A DNA stretch of 54,292 bases, taken from positions 1 to 54,292 of the forward strand of contig NZ_BMFU01000021.1 of assembly GCF_014639235.1 (NCBI RefSeq). The letters run 5' to 3'. The translations under genes were made by a program, and so were the position numbers. Of this stretch, positions 44,546 through 52,464 are shown piece after piece. The notes beneath the pieces are model-generated. The model had not been told where the DNA came from and searched no databases. It saw nothing but the letters and a program-made list of their open reading frames with translations. Source of the stretch: Paenibacillus silvae. GTDB taxonomy: Bacteria; Bacillota; Bacilli; Paenibacillales; Paenibacillaceae. The first letter of the stretch is position 1, and every line of letters begins with the position of its first letter.

Positions 44546-45036
44546 CAACACCCATCCCTTCGCTTCTTCATCATGGAATACAAATTGACTTTCCTGAGAC
44601 ACCCTCTCAAAGTAAGCGCTTGCAAAATAATCTGGAACTTGATATCTCTAGTATAGTTACTCCGGCAAGCAACCTGCTCCTTGTTTTTCGCTCACTCCCT
44701 CCTACCGCAATTCACACTGCGGTCGTCAGATCATCAACACCCGGACAGCGGATGTGATTTCCACTCGATACTAACCTTTATCCTCTGGGAATAACATGTA
44801 ATTTTCCGTCTTTTTTCACCACAAACCCGATATCTTGCATTACTGTTCAACTGGCTGTTACAGAAGTAACCGTTTTCGCGAGTTTCAGGTAATAAAATCC
44901 CTTTCCATAACCGGGGCATTCGGGTACAATAGGGCGATATGTGTGTCCGGGTCCGGCGGATGCCAACATGCAGTGCGAGGATAACCTATGCAGGTCTATC
45001 ATGCAGATTTGATATTATTGGAGGCTAATCAACACC
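44546..45036. other. Divergent intergenic region between the pectinase and acetate-transporter genes
   Basis: Apart from the cre site at 44611-44625 and a small CCGCA/TGCGG hairpin at 44705-44722, I see no gene. An open frame at 44734-44919 on the minus strand has no ribosome site. Confidence 0.6.
44611..44625 (-). promoter_or_regulatory. CcpA cre site before the pectinase gene
   Basis: The minus strand reads TTGCAAGCGCTTACT, matching all 15 positions of the remembered consensus WTGNAANCGNWNNCW. It lies 66-80 bases upstream of the start. Confidence 0.65.
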
Positions 45037-45660
45037 ATGCAAACCGAGTCACAAACTAAAGTCAAAATCATAAACGCCGATCCCAGCGCGATGGGATTAT
45101 TTGGGCTGGCCATTGTAACCCTTGTCGCCTCGTCCCAGAAGCTCGGCCTTACCGAAGGGCTGAGCTACGCTATTCCATGGGCTATCTTTCTGGGTGCATT
45201 TGCTCAATTATTCGCATGCATTCAGGATTCCAAACGCAACAACACATTCGGTACCACCGCTTTTGGCGCGTATGCTTTCTTCTGGTTCGCCATGGGTGCT
45301 AACTGGATGATCAAAATGGGTGTGTTTGGCTCTACACTGGCTGAGCAGACCGATGGCAAGCAGCTTGGATTTGCTTTTGCCGGATATCTGATCTTCACCC
45401 TGTTCATGACGATCGGCGCTGTTGAAGCGAACAAAGTCCTGCTCATTATTTTCATTCTGATCGACTTCCTGTTCCTGGGTCTGACCTTTGACGCTTTCGG
45501 CGTAGCACCTCACATCTTCCACACCATTGCAGCATACGCTGAGATGGCGATTGGCATTGTGTCCCTGTACGGTACAGGTGCTTCTGTGCTGAATGCTCAC
45601 TTCGGTTATACATTCCTGCCAATTGGCAAACCTTCTGGCATCTTCAGACCTAAGGCTTAA
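45037..45660 (+). CDS. satP: Acetate uptake transporter (GPR1/FUN34/YaaH family, SatP-like)
   Basis: This 207-residue inner-membrane protein has six spans and the family motifs: an early NADPSAMGLFGLAIVTLV (the N-P-x-P-x-GL-type signature) and conserved TFGTTAFGAYAFFWF. It takes up acetate and succinate with protons. GGAGG lies 12 bases before ATG. A strong terminator follows. Its neighbours (thioesterase) also concern acyl metabolism, but an operon is excluded by the terminator. Confidence 0.9.
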   Translation: MQTESQTKVKIINADPSAMGLFGLAIVTLVASSQKLGLTEGLSYAIPWAIFLGAFAQLFACIQDSKRNNTFGTTAFGAYAFFWFAMGANWMIKMGVFGSTLAEQTDGKQLGFAFAGYLIFTLFMTIGAVEANKVLLIIFILIDFLFLGLTFDAFGVAPHIFHTIAAYAEMAIGIVSLYGTGASVLNAHFGYTFLPIGKPSGIFRPKA

Positions 45661-45678
45661 TATACAGTTGTAGCAACA

Positions 45679-45716
45679 ACCGCCTGCGCGCCGGTCCGCG
45701 CCCGGCGGTTTTTTCT
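45679..45716 (+). terminator. Intrinsic terminator after the acetate transporter gene
   Basis: ACCGCC and GGCGGT pair around a GC-rich interior and are followed by TTTTTTC. Confidence 0.88.
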
Positions 45717-45873
45717 TGTAACGGAGCCCTGAAACACTTCATTTGAATATACATCTGACCGAAACCTATACTTAGGGAGAGACGCTTTTCAATCTGGCCG
45801 TTCCCGCAGAAAGCAAAAAGGCTTCATGTTATGCAGCACAGCAGCAGCGACCATACTGCAAGGAGGAAGAACA

Positions 45874-46422
45874 ATGAGAGAGATACCGAAACCTACGGAG
45901 ATGGATCAAATGGAGAGAAAGTATGTACGTGAAACACGCTGCTTCAAAACCGCCCGGGTATTCCCGACAGATGTCAATAACCATAACACCTTGTTCGGCG
46001 GCAAGCTGATGTCCTATATTGATGATATCGCTTCGATTGCCGCATCCAAGCTATGCCGGGTCAATACGGTTACGGCTTCAACCGACTCTGTCGATTTTCT
46101 GTACCCGATTAATCCAACCGATTCGGTAACATTGGAGTCATTCGCAACATGGACGGGACGCAGCTCCATGGAGATTTTTGTGAAGGTAATTCGCGAGGAT
46201 CTGATGACGGGAGAGAAAAAGATTGCGGCAACGGCTTTTCTGACCTTTGTGGCCCTGGATGAAAATAACCGCAAATTGATCGTGCCCCGGATTATCCCGG
46301 AGACCGAGGAAGAAAGAAAATTGTACGAGACTGCTCCAGATCGGGCGGCCATGCGGAAAAAACGGCGGGAAGAGAGCAAAAAATTCGCTGACTTCCTGAC
46401 CGTCTCCTATCCGTGGGAATAA
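45874..46422 (+). CDS. Acyl-CoA thioesterase (hotdog fold, YkhA/YciA type)
   Basis: This 182-residue cytoplasmic enzyme hydrolyses acyl-CoA. Hotdog markers are RVFPTDVNNHNTLFGGKLMSYIDDIASIAASK (N-H-x-N-T-x-FGG, with the conserved Asp in the long helix), VDFLYPI and GEKKIAATAFLTFVALD. The C-terminus is charged and helical. The ATG at 45874 is chosen with AAGGAGG 7 bases upstream; a longer frame from 45826 is rejected. It converges with the TrpD2-like gene, 25 bases apart, without a visible terminator. Confidence 0.9.
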   Translation: MREIPKPTEMDQMERKYVRETRCFKTARVFPTDVNNHNTLFGGKLMSYIDDIASIAASKLCRVNTVTASTDSVDFLYPINPTDSVTLESFATWTGRSSMEIFVKVIREDLMTGEKKIAATAFLTFVALDENNRKLIVPRIIPETEEERKLYETAPDRAAMRKKRREESKKFADFLTVSYPWE

Positions 46423-46447
46423 ACCGCACACGAACTGGACCGTACCC

Positions 46448-47524
46448 TCATCTGGACGATGCCGGATAGCTCGAGACCGCTCTGCTGTCCGGCAGCTCTC
46501 CACCCATAGATACACACCACTGTTGATAAAGACGATATGCAGCCCCGCTGTCCAGAAGCTCCTTCGAAGCGTAAATCCCCTGCTCAATGGAAGGCACTCG
46601 CCCCGCAGCGTATAAACGGAACCCGGCATTAAGCAGCACCTGATTGACAAACGTAAGATGCCCATCACCGCGCAGCACCTGCTCTGCCATCTGAACCTGC
46701 TTTGCCGCGGTCCAGTCCATCTCCGGTACGGGCATATCCAGTTCGTAGGCAGAAGGGTCTATCAGTTCCAGCTTCATTTCTCCGTCCTCCACGGCATATA
46801 CACGTGTTGGCCGATCAATATACAGATCCTCCGACCCTTCCATGCCTTGAACCACGTAAGCACGTTTATACTCAAAGCGTGTGAGCAGCTTGGCGATTCG
46901 GTCAAGAAACGTATTATGAAATACACCAAATACGAGGTAAGATGACTTATTGTAATCAATCAATTTCTCGGCTGTATTCAGCACCGTTCGAAAACCGAGC
47001 TCCTCTCGTAAAGGACGAAGCCTGCCCAGTGGCTCACACCAGTCCTCCGACGAAACATACATTACCCCTGTACGAAGGGCGGCGCTCCGGGCATCTTCCC
47101 GGTTCATTCCGCGTATGTCCATTCCTGCTTCTCTTAATAATACAGGCAGCGTAACGCCCCACTTGGGCGGTAAAGGTTCACTGCCATGCAGCGTAACCGG
47201 CAGTCCGGCCGCCGCCAGCACAAATGCTGCGGGATACGTCGCCATAAATGACTTGGTACGCCCGTCATATGGCCCTGCGCAGTCCAGACCATCCTGAAAT
47301 ACAGGCATTCGATCGGCGTTATTACGACAAGCATGCACAAAGGCTTCCAGCTCTTCAACATTCTCCATCTTCATCCGCTCAGCCATCAGAAAAGCCGCCG
47401 TCTGGGCAGGAGAGACTTCCTGATTCAAAATTTTCTCGGCTACAGCAAGCGCTTCTGCATAATTCAGATCACGCGAGCCGCGCTTACCGCGCCCAACCTC
47501 TCGAAGGATATGAGGCATATCCAT
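46448..47524 (-). CDS. TrpD2-like protein (anthranilate phosphoribosyltransferase homolog)
   Basis: This 358-residue protein has the glycosyltransferase-3 fold: an N-terminal helical domain (DLNYAEALAVAEKILNQEVSPAQTAAFLMAERMK) and a PRPP-type domain (YPAAFVLAAAGLPVTLHG). The GTGGD loop essential for TrpD is replaced by CAGPYDG, so true anthranilate transfer is unlikely. Relatives such as E. coli YbiB bind nucleic acid. The start at 47522-47524 has GAGGGG 8 bases upstream. It follows the ANTAR gene by 19 bases and is cotranscribed with it, divergent from nirBD. A role in nitrogen control or nitrite assimilation is inferred from position. Confidence 0.8.
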   Translation of the reverse strand: MDMPHILREVGRGKRGSRDLNYAEALAVAEKILNQEVSPAQTAAFLMAERMKMENVEELEAFVHACRNNADRMPVFQDGLDCAGPYDGRTKSFMATYPAAFVLAAAGLPVTLHGSEPLPPKWGVTLPVLLREAGMDIRGMNREDARSAALRTGVMYVSSEDWCEPLGRLRPLREELGFRTVLNTAEKLIDYNKSSYLVFGVFHNTFLDRIAKLLTRFEYKRAYVVQGMEGSEDLYIDRPTRVYAVEDGEMKLELIDPSAYELDMPVPEMDWTAAKQVQMAEQVLRGDGHLTFVNQVLLNAGFRLYAAGRVPSIEQGIYASKELLDSGAAYRLYQQWCVSMGGELPDSRAVSSYPASSR

Positions 47525-47543
47525 AGAGCATTCCCCTCTCTGA

Positions 47544-48137
47544 TTAAGACTGGAGCAGTTGATGAGCCTTTACAATGGCAGTGGCTACATCAACCATCCG
47601 TTTGCGCTCATCCATTGCCTTTTTCCGCAGCAGATCGTAGGCTTCCGACTCGGATATTTGCTTCAGATCACACAAAATCGCCTTGGCCATATCGATCCAC
47701 TTCCGATCCTCAAGCCGGGACTGCAGCTGCTTTCGCTCCTGCTCCCACTGCTTGCGCTCCATGTAACGCCTCGCCGCAAAATGCAGTGTCCAATGTATCT
47801 CCGGTCCAGTCATGGACGGTGTAAGTATCCCGTCAAACGAGGTCTCCACTTCACAAACCTCTAGCGAAGAAGAGGCCGTATCGGGAGCGCACCACCAGAG
47901 CAGCGGAGCATCTGATTTCCCCTTTCCCAGGCAGTTCACCCAGTAGGTCACATCTGCAAGAGACAGATGCAGTATAAAGGCTTCCGCTTCACGGGCCAGC
48001 TTTGCCACCTCTGCTTCACGATCTGTGACCTGTACATGATAACCATTCGCTCCCAGCACCTTCTCCGGCGTCAAAGGGATCGCACCCGGCGAATCGGCTG
48101 CAATGGGTTGTACACGGATGACCAATATGGATCGCAT
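47544..48137 (-). CDS. ANTAR-domain RNA-binding antiterminator (NasR/NasT-like)
   Basis: This 197-residue protein has a degenerate receiver-like N-terminal domain (about 1-115) without the usual phosphoacceptor pocket. A coiled-coil helix (RRYMERKQWEQERKQLQSRLEDRKW) leads into a C-terminal ANTAR three-helix bundle (DMAKAILCDLKQISESEAYDLLRKKAMDERKRMVDVATAIV). ANTAR proteins bind paired hairpins in leader RNA and prevent termination. Such a pair plus terminator lies in the divergent nirB leader. GGAGGG lies 11 bases before ATG. With no phosphorylation site, activation may follow a ligand or a partner. Confidence 0.9.
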   Translation of the reverse strand: MRSILVIRVQPIAADSPGAIPLTPEKVLGANGYHVQVTDREAEVAKLAREAEAFILHLSLADVTYWVNCLGKGKSDAPLLWWCAPDTASSSLEVCEVETSFDGILTPSMTGPEIHWTLHFAARRYMERKQWEQERKQLQSRLEDRKWIDMAKAILCDLKQISESEAYDLLRKKAMDERKRMVDVATAIVKAHQLLQS

Positions 48138-48233
48138 GATAGATCAATCCCTCCTTGTATTTATCCACCGTCGGCACATTTTCTTTTAACACATTAACAC
48201 GAAAAAGTAATTTGCTAAATGAGACTAAAGACA

Positions 48234-48250
48234 TGTTATGTTACCTAACA
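48234..48250 (-). promoter_or_regulatory. Perfect GlnR/TnrA box before the ANTAR operon
   Basis: TGTTATGTTACCTAACA fits TGTNA-N7-TNACA exactly. It lies about 100 bases upstream of the ANTAR start. Confidence 0.65.
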
Positions 48251-48448
48251 AAAATATATAAGTTTCTCTGGTCCGCTCTCGAATCATGCCATGTGATATA
48301 CATACCATTTCGGCTCTGCTTTTTTATAGTTCGTCGTTTATCATTACAGTTATAGAGTGTGGTGAAAAGCGAATGATTGCTGTGCACACAGCCGTTTATG
48401 ATTGAGACAGCGGACCCGATATTCCGATTCGGACTTCCAATAAACTCA

Positions 48449-48465
48449 TGTAAACATAATTAACT
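48449..48465 (+). promoter_or_regulatory. Near-consensus GlnR/TnrA box upstream of the nirB promoter
   Basis: TGTAAACATAATTAACT fits TGTNA-N7-TNACA with one mismatch. Its centre lies 39 bp from the centre of the perfect box at 48488-48504. Confidence 0.4.
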
Positions 48466-48487
48466 TCAAATTTCAAATACTTTTTTA

Positions 48488-48504
48488 TGTTAACTATATT
48501 GACA
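48488..48504 (+). promoter_or_regulatory. Perfect GlnR/TnrA box overlapping the nirB -35 element
   Basis: TGTTAACTATATTGACA fits TGTNA-N7-TNACA exactly and includes TTGACA. GTTAACTATA and TATAGTTAAC also form a wider inverted repeat around the promoter. Confidence 0.7.
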
Positions 48505-48527
48505 TGTATTAAGCCGTATTTTATAGT
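48499..48527 (+). promoter_or_regulatory. Sigma-A promoter of nirBD
   Basis: TTGACA, a 17-base spacer and TATAGT. Transcription should start near 48534, leaving a ~207-nt leader before nirB that contains the ANTAR hairpins and terminator. No other good promoter is seen between the divergent operons on this strand. Confidence 0.75.
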
Positions 48528-48556
48528 TAACCCATAACAACTCCATAAATTTCGAT

Positions 48557-48604
48557 CACAGTTACAATGGCGTAGCTGGTGGAAACGGCAATGAAGCCTG
48601 TTTT
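48557..48604 (+). ncRNA. Two-hairpin ANTAR antiterminator motif in the nirB leader
   Basis: Hairpin 1 pairs AGTTAC (48560-48565) with GTAGCT (48572-48577), extended by CAC and GGTG; its loop AATGGC (48566-48571) has A1 and G4. Hairpin 2 pairs GAAACGGC with GCCTGTTTT around AATGAA (48590-48595), again with A1 and G4 and one bulged U. This matches the published ANTAR RNA signature of paired stems with AxxGxx hexaloops. Hairpin 2 shares GCCTGT with the terminator's 5' arm, so the two are mutually exclusive. Confidence 0.75.
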
Positions 48605-48668
48605 GCAATCTCGGATAGTAGGGATGCGTATGTTTATACGCAGTCATCCGAGGCATGACAGGCTTTTT
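48595..48668 (+). terminator. Regulated intrinsic terminator in the nirB leader
   Basis: AGCCTGT (48595-48601) pairs with ACAGGCT (48658-48664), with inner stems CTCGGAT/ATCCGAG and GCGTAT/ATACGC, followed by TTTTT. It lies 73 bases before the nirB start. The 5' arm overlaps ANTAR hairpin 2. Confidence 0.8.
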
Positions 48669-48740
48669 CGATTTTCCAAGAACGTGTTCGGGCAGGTAAA
48701 TATGCAGTATGTAGAAATGGAACCAAGGGGGCTAACCACA

Positions 48741-51182
48741 ATGAGTACAACGAAAAAACTGGTGCTGGTCGGCAATGGCATGGCAGGAATCCGTACCATT
48801 GAGCATATTCTGAAGCTTGCTCCGCATGCGTATGAGATTACTGTGTTTGGTGCAGAGCCGCATCCGAACTACAATCGGATCATGCTGTCCTCCGTACTGG
48901 CTGGCGGAACGTCCATTGAAGATATCGCCATCAACGATTGGAGCTGGTACGCAGATAACGGCATTCAGGTCTATCCAGGGGACCCGGTGGTGCAGATTGA
49001 TTCGGAGCGCAAAGAGGTTGTATCCCGGAATGGCGTGCGCGCAACCTATGATGAGTTAATTCTGGCGACAGGTTCACAGGCATTCATTCTACCGCTCCCC
49101 GGTGCCCGGAAAGAAGGCGTGATCGGTTTCCGTGATATTCAGGACTGTGAAACGATGATGGCTGCATCACAGAATTATCGAAAGGCTGCTGTCATTGGTG
49201 GGGGTCTGCTCGGCCTTGAGGCCGCTCGCGGACTGCTGAACTTGGGTATGGACGTTACCGTCATTCATATCAACGGACATCTGATGGACCGCAATCTCGA
49301 TTTGCCGGCAGGCTTGATGCTCCAGCGAGAGCTTGAAGCGCAGGGTATGAAGTTTCTTTTGAACAAACATACGGAAGAGATCACGGGCAAGGGCCGGGTC
49401 AAAGCACTTCGTTTCACAGATCAAACGATGCTTGAAGCTGATCTGGTCGTGATGGCTGTTGGTATCCGTCCTCAGATTGAACTGGCTCGGAACAGCGGTC
49501 TCGAGGTGAATCGCGGTGTCATTGTAGATGATTACATGCGGACCAGTGTGCCAGGCATTTCGGCTGTCGGCGAGTGTGCAGAGCATCGCGGAATTGCATA
49601 TGGACTCGTAGCTCCGCTGTATGAACAAGGTATGGTGCTCGCCAAACGTCTCGCGGGTGCGCCAACAGAAGGATACGAGGGCTCCGTTACCTCGACCAAG
49701 CTGAAGGTATCGGGGGTCGATGTATTCTCCGCAGGACAATTCAAGGATTCTCCCGATACACGCAGCATCCGCATTCAGGATGATGTAGATGGAGTATACA
49801 AAAAGTTGGTGATGAAGGACGGCCAATTAATTGGCGCTGTATTGTTTGGGGATACAAGCGACGGAGCCTCCCTGTTCTCTCTCATCAAAAGTGGCGAAAA
49901 TGTTAGCGGCCGCGAGAAGGAAATTCTGCTCGGTGTGCCTTCTGGCACCTCAGATGCTGGTCCGTCTGCAGCTGAACGTATGGCCGCCATGCCGGAGGAC
50001 GAAATCATCTGCGGCTGTAACGGTGTGACCAAAGCAGCAATCGGTGATGCCGTGCTGAATAAGGGCTGCAATACGGTTGGAGCCATCAAGTCCTGCACCA
50101 AGGCGTCGGCCTCCTGCGGGGGCTGCAAACCAATTGTCGAATCGCTGCTGACCCATTATGCAGGCGATAATGTCGGGGAACAGACCAAAGAAGGCATCTG
50201 CGGCTGCACCTCGTACGACCGGGATGAGATTGTCGCACAGATCAAGGAGATGGGATTGAAGACCGTCAAGGAAGTGATGAATGTGCTTGGCTGGGAGGAG
50301 CCTGAAGGCTGCTCCAAGTGCCGCCCTTCCCTCAACTACTATCTCGGTATGATCTGGCCGACCGAATACGAGGATGAGCGTGCATCCAAATTCACCAATG
50401 AGCGTTATCACGCCAACATTCAGAAGGATGGCACATATTCCGTCATTCCGCGTATTTATGGCGGCGTAACTTCTCCGGCAGAACTCATCAAGATCGCAAC
50501 CGTCGCAGAGAAGTATGACGTGCCGATGGTTAAGTTCACAGGCGGACAGCGACTCGATCTGCTTGGCGTACAGAAGGAGAATCTGCCGAAGATATGGGAA
50601 GAGCTTGATATGCCGTCCGGGTTCGGATATGGCAAGGCACTGCGAACCGTCAAGACCTGTGTAGGGAATACGTTCTGCCGCTTCGGTACACAGGATTCCA
50701 TCGAAATGGGCATACGTCTGGAGAAAAAGCTCGATAAAATGGTTGCTCCCGCCAAAGTAAAACTGGCTGTCTCTGGATGCCCGCGGAACTGTGCCGAGGC
50801 AACGATCAAGGATCTGGGTGTTGTCGCCATTGACGGAGCATGGGAGCTTCACGTCGGGGGCAACGGTGGTGTGAAGGTTCGCGCAGCCGAGCTGCTGTGT
50901 ACGGTGAAAACGGATGCCGATGTGGAAGAGTGGACCTATGCATACCTGCAATATTATAGAGAGAATGCAAGATGGAATGAGAGAACGGCGGCCTGGATTG
51001 AACGGGTAGGACTGGATCATGTGAAGCAGGCACTCGCTGACCGCGAGGTACGCCTTGCCCTCGTGGAACGGCTGGAAGTGACACTGGGCCACACGGTTGA
51101 TCCTTGGAAGGAAATTATTGAAGACGAGAAGTTACGCAAAAACTTCACTCCGCTGTCCGGCGCAGAACCGGTGGCCCACTAG
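48741..51182 (+). CDS. nirB: Assimilatory nitrite reductase large subunit (NADH-dependent)
   Basis: This 813-residue enzyme reduces nitrite to ammonium with NADH. The N-terminal FAD/NAD module shows LVGNGMAGIRTIEH, ILATGSQAF, VIGGGLLGLEAARG and SAVGECAEH. BFD-like [2Fe-2S] segments with CGCNGVTK, CTKASASCGGCKP and CGCTSYDRDE follow (about 435-525). The reductase part has the ferredoxin-like half domain (RIYGGVTSP) and the [4Fe-4S]-siroheme cysteines in CVGNTFCRFGTQDS and SGCPRNCAEA. ATG at 48741 is chosen with AAGGGGG 9 bases upstream; the frame runs back to 48579 but that part is the regulatory leader. nirD follows after 19 bases. Expression is governed by the promoter, GlnR/TnrA box and ANTAR switch. 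Confidence 0.95.
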   Translation: MSTTKKLVLVGNGMAGIRTIEHILKLAPHAYEITVFGAEPHPNYNRIMLSSVLAGGTSIEDIAINDWSWYADNGIQVYPGDPVVQIDSERKEVVSRNGVRATYDELILATGSQAFILPLPGARKEGVIGFRDIQDCETMMAASQNYRKAAVIGGGLLGLEAARGLLNLGMDVTVIHINGHLMDRNLDLPAGLMLQRELEAQGMKFLLNKHTEEITGKGRVKALRFTDQTMLEADLVVMAVGIRPQIELARNSGLEVNRGVIVDDYMRTSVPGISAVGECAEHRGIAYGLVAPLYEQGMVLAKRLAGAPTEGYEGSVTSTKLKVSGVDVFSAGQFKDSPDTRSIRIQDDVDGVYKKLVMKDGQLIGAVLFGDTSDGASLFSLIKSGENVSGREKEILLGVPSGTSDAGPSAAERMAAMPEDEIICGCNGVTKAAIGDAVLNKGCNTVGAIKSCTKASASCGGCKPIVESLLTHYAGDNVGEQTKEGICGCTSYDRDEIVAQIKEMGLKTVKEVMNVLGWEEPEGCSKCRPSLNYYLGMIWPTEYEDERASKFTNERYHANIQKDGTYSVIPRIYGGVTSPAELIKIATVAEKYDVPMVKFTGGQRLDLLGVQKENLPKIWEELDMPSGFGYGKALRTVKTCVGNTFCRFGTQDSIEMGIRLEKKLDKMVAPAKVKLAVSGCPRNCAEATIKDLGVVAIDGAWELHVGGNGGVKVRAAELLCTVKTDADVEEWTYAYLQYYRENARWNERTAAWIERVGLDHVKQALADREVRLALVERLEVTLGHTVDPWKEIIEDEKLRKNFTPLSGAEPVAH

Positions 51183-51201
51183 AAGAGGAGGAGGAACAGC
51201 G

Positions 51202-51519
51202 ATGAAGAAATTCCGAATTGGACATCTGGCCGATATTGATGAAAAGGGAGCAAGAACCTTCCTCGTACAGGATACGGAAATTGCGGTTTTCAAACTGAGT
51301 GATGGCAGCCTGCACGCTGTCGAGAATCGCTGCCCTCACAAGGGCGGCAAGCTGTCGGAAGGCATGGTATGCGGCACGGCGGTTCACTGCCCGCTGCATG
51401 ACTGGAAAATTGATCTGCGCAGCGGCAAAGTACATGAACCGGACGATGGATGTCTGAATACGTATCCGACAGAAGTGGATGGAAACAGCGGTGACATCTA
51501 CGTATTGATCGCTGGATAA
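51202..51519 (+). CDS. nirD: Nitrite reductase small subunit (Rieske-type)
   Basis: This 105-residue partner of NirB carries a Rieske-like fold with CPHKGGKLSEG and CPLHDWKID, so both Cys-x-His pairs are intact. GAGGAGGAGG lies about 7 bases before ATG at 51202. It is cotranscribed with nirB and followed 62 bases later by cobA. Confidence 0.93.
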   Translation: MKKFRIGHLADIDEKGARTFLVQDTEIAVFKLSDGSLHAVENRCPHKGGKLSEGMVCGTAVHCPLHDWKIDLRSGKVHEPDDGCLNTYPTEVDGNSGDIYVLIAG

Positions 51520-51581
51520 CGAACTGGGTAAAGGTCTGAGATAGGTTTATTTACGAAAAGAGAAGAAAGAGGGTGTGCGCT

Positions 51582-52383
51582 ATGAGGCCTGCTGCAGGTG
51601 AGAGCAAGGTGACGAACCGGGGTGTGGTCAGCATTATTGGCGCTGGACCTGGAGATCCCGAACTGATTACAGTAAAAGCACTGAAACGCATTCAGGCAGC
51701 TGATGTCATATTATATGATCGGCTTGTCGGTGATGCCCTGCTTGCTGAAGCTCGGGAGAATTGCCCTTTGCATCTACTGCGGCAAAGCCCCAGGTCTTCA
51801 TTCCATGAGTCAGGAGATGATCGGACGTATACTCGCCTCCCATGCTGCTGAAGGAAAACAAGTGGTTCGTCTCAAGGGCGGTGATCCATTCATTTTTGGC
51901 CGCGGTGGAGAAGAAGCGCTCGTCCTGGCTTCCTCCGGTATCCCATACGAAATCATCCCGGGCATCACCTCGGCAGTGGGGGCTTCCGCCTCCTCACTGA
52001 TTCCGTTGACACATCGCGGAGCAGCATCTTCCTTCGCTTGTGTAACAGGCACTGGCCGTGATGGATGTGTGTCCTCTGTCCGCTGGGACCTGCTTGCCCA
52101 TAGCGTAGATACGCTGGTGATCTATATGGGGATCAGCCAGGTGCCGCAGATTCAGCGCGAGCTTCTCCTGCACGGTAAATCGGGGCATACCCCCGCAGCA
52201 CTTATTGAGCGTGGAACCACAGCCGAGGAACGAATTGTCACCGGAACTTTGGCAGAACTGCACACTCTCGCCGTTACGCACCACATTACAAACCCGGCAC
52301 TGATTATGATTGGCGAGTGCGTACTCGTCCGCGAACAGCTGCTTCAGATGCAACGGACAGCGAACGCTTCAATGACAGGTTAA
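51582..52383 (+). pseudogene. cobA: Uroporphyrinogen-III C-methyltransferase with a one-base frameshift
   Basis: SUMT methylates uroporphyrinogen III to precorrin-2 on the way to siroheme, the cofactor of NirB. Frame 1 (51582-51770) encodes SIIGAGPGDPELITVKALKRIQ through LLAEAREN. Frame 2 (51772-52383) continues IYCGKAPGLHSMSQEMIGR, VVRLKGGDPFIFGRGGEE, the GITSA loop and VIYMGISQ. Removing one C at 51771 joins them into a normal ~267-residue protein. All motifs are otherwise intact, so this is either a recent mutation or a sequencing error; slippage seems unlikely because no long homopolymer is present. GAGGG lies 8 bases before ATG. Confidence 0.85.
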
Positions 52384-52446
52384 TCGACGGAATGTTCGGG
52401 GAAATTACCACATACATCTTCTACATTACCTCTCCGCTTCTACCTG

Positions 52447-52462
52447 CCTGTTCCTGAACAGG
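52447..52462. other. Small perfect hairpin between convergent genes
   Basis: CCTGTTC and GAACAGG flank a two-base loop between cobA and the TetR gene. It has no T-run; a weak terminator at best. Confidence 0.4.
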
Positions 52463-52464
52463 AA

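Noticed and set aside
44734..44919. 61-codon minus-strand frame before the acetate transporter
   Set aside because: No ribosome site and no protein-like features; it lies in the divergent promoter region.
48579..48740. N-terminal extension of NirB from a GTG at 48579
   Set aside because: This stretch is the leader with ANTAR hairpins and terminator; the ATG at 48741 has the ribosome site and fits the family N-terminus.
49950..51092. 380-codon minus-strand open frame
   Set aside because: Antisense of nirB, whose cofactor motifs are intact on the plus strand.
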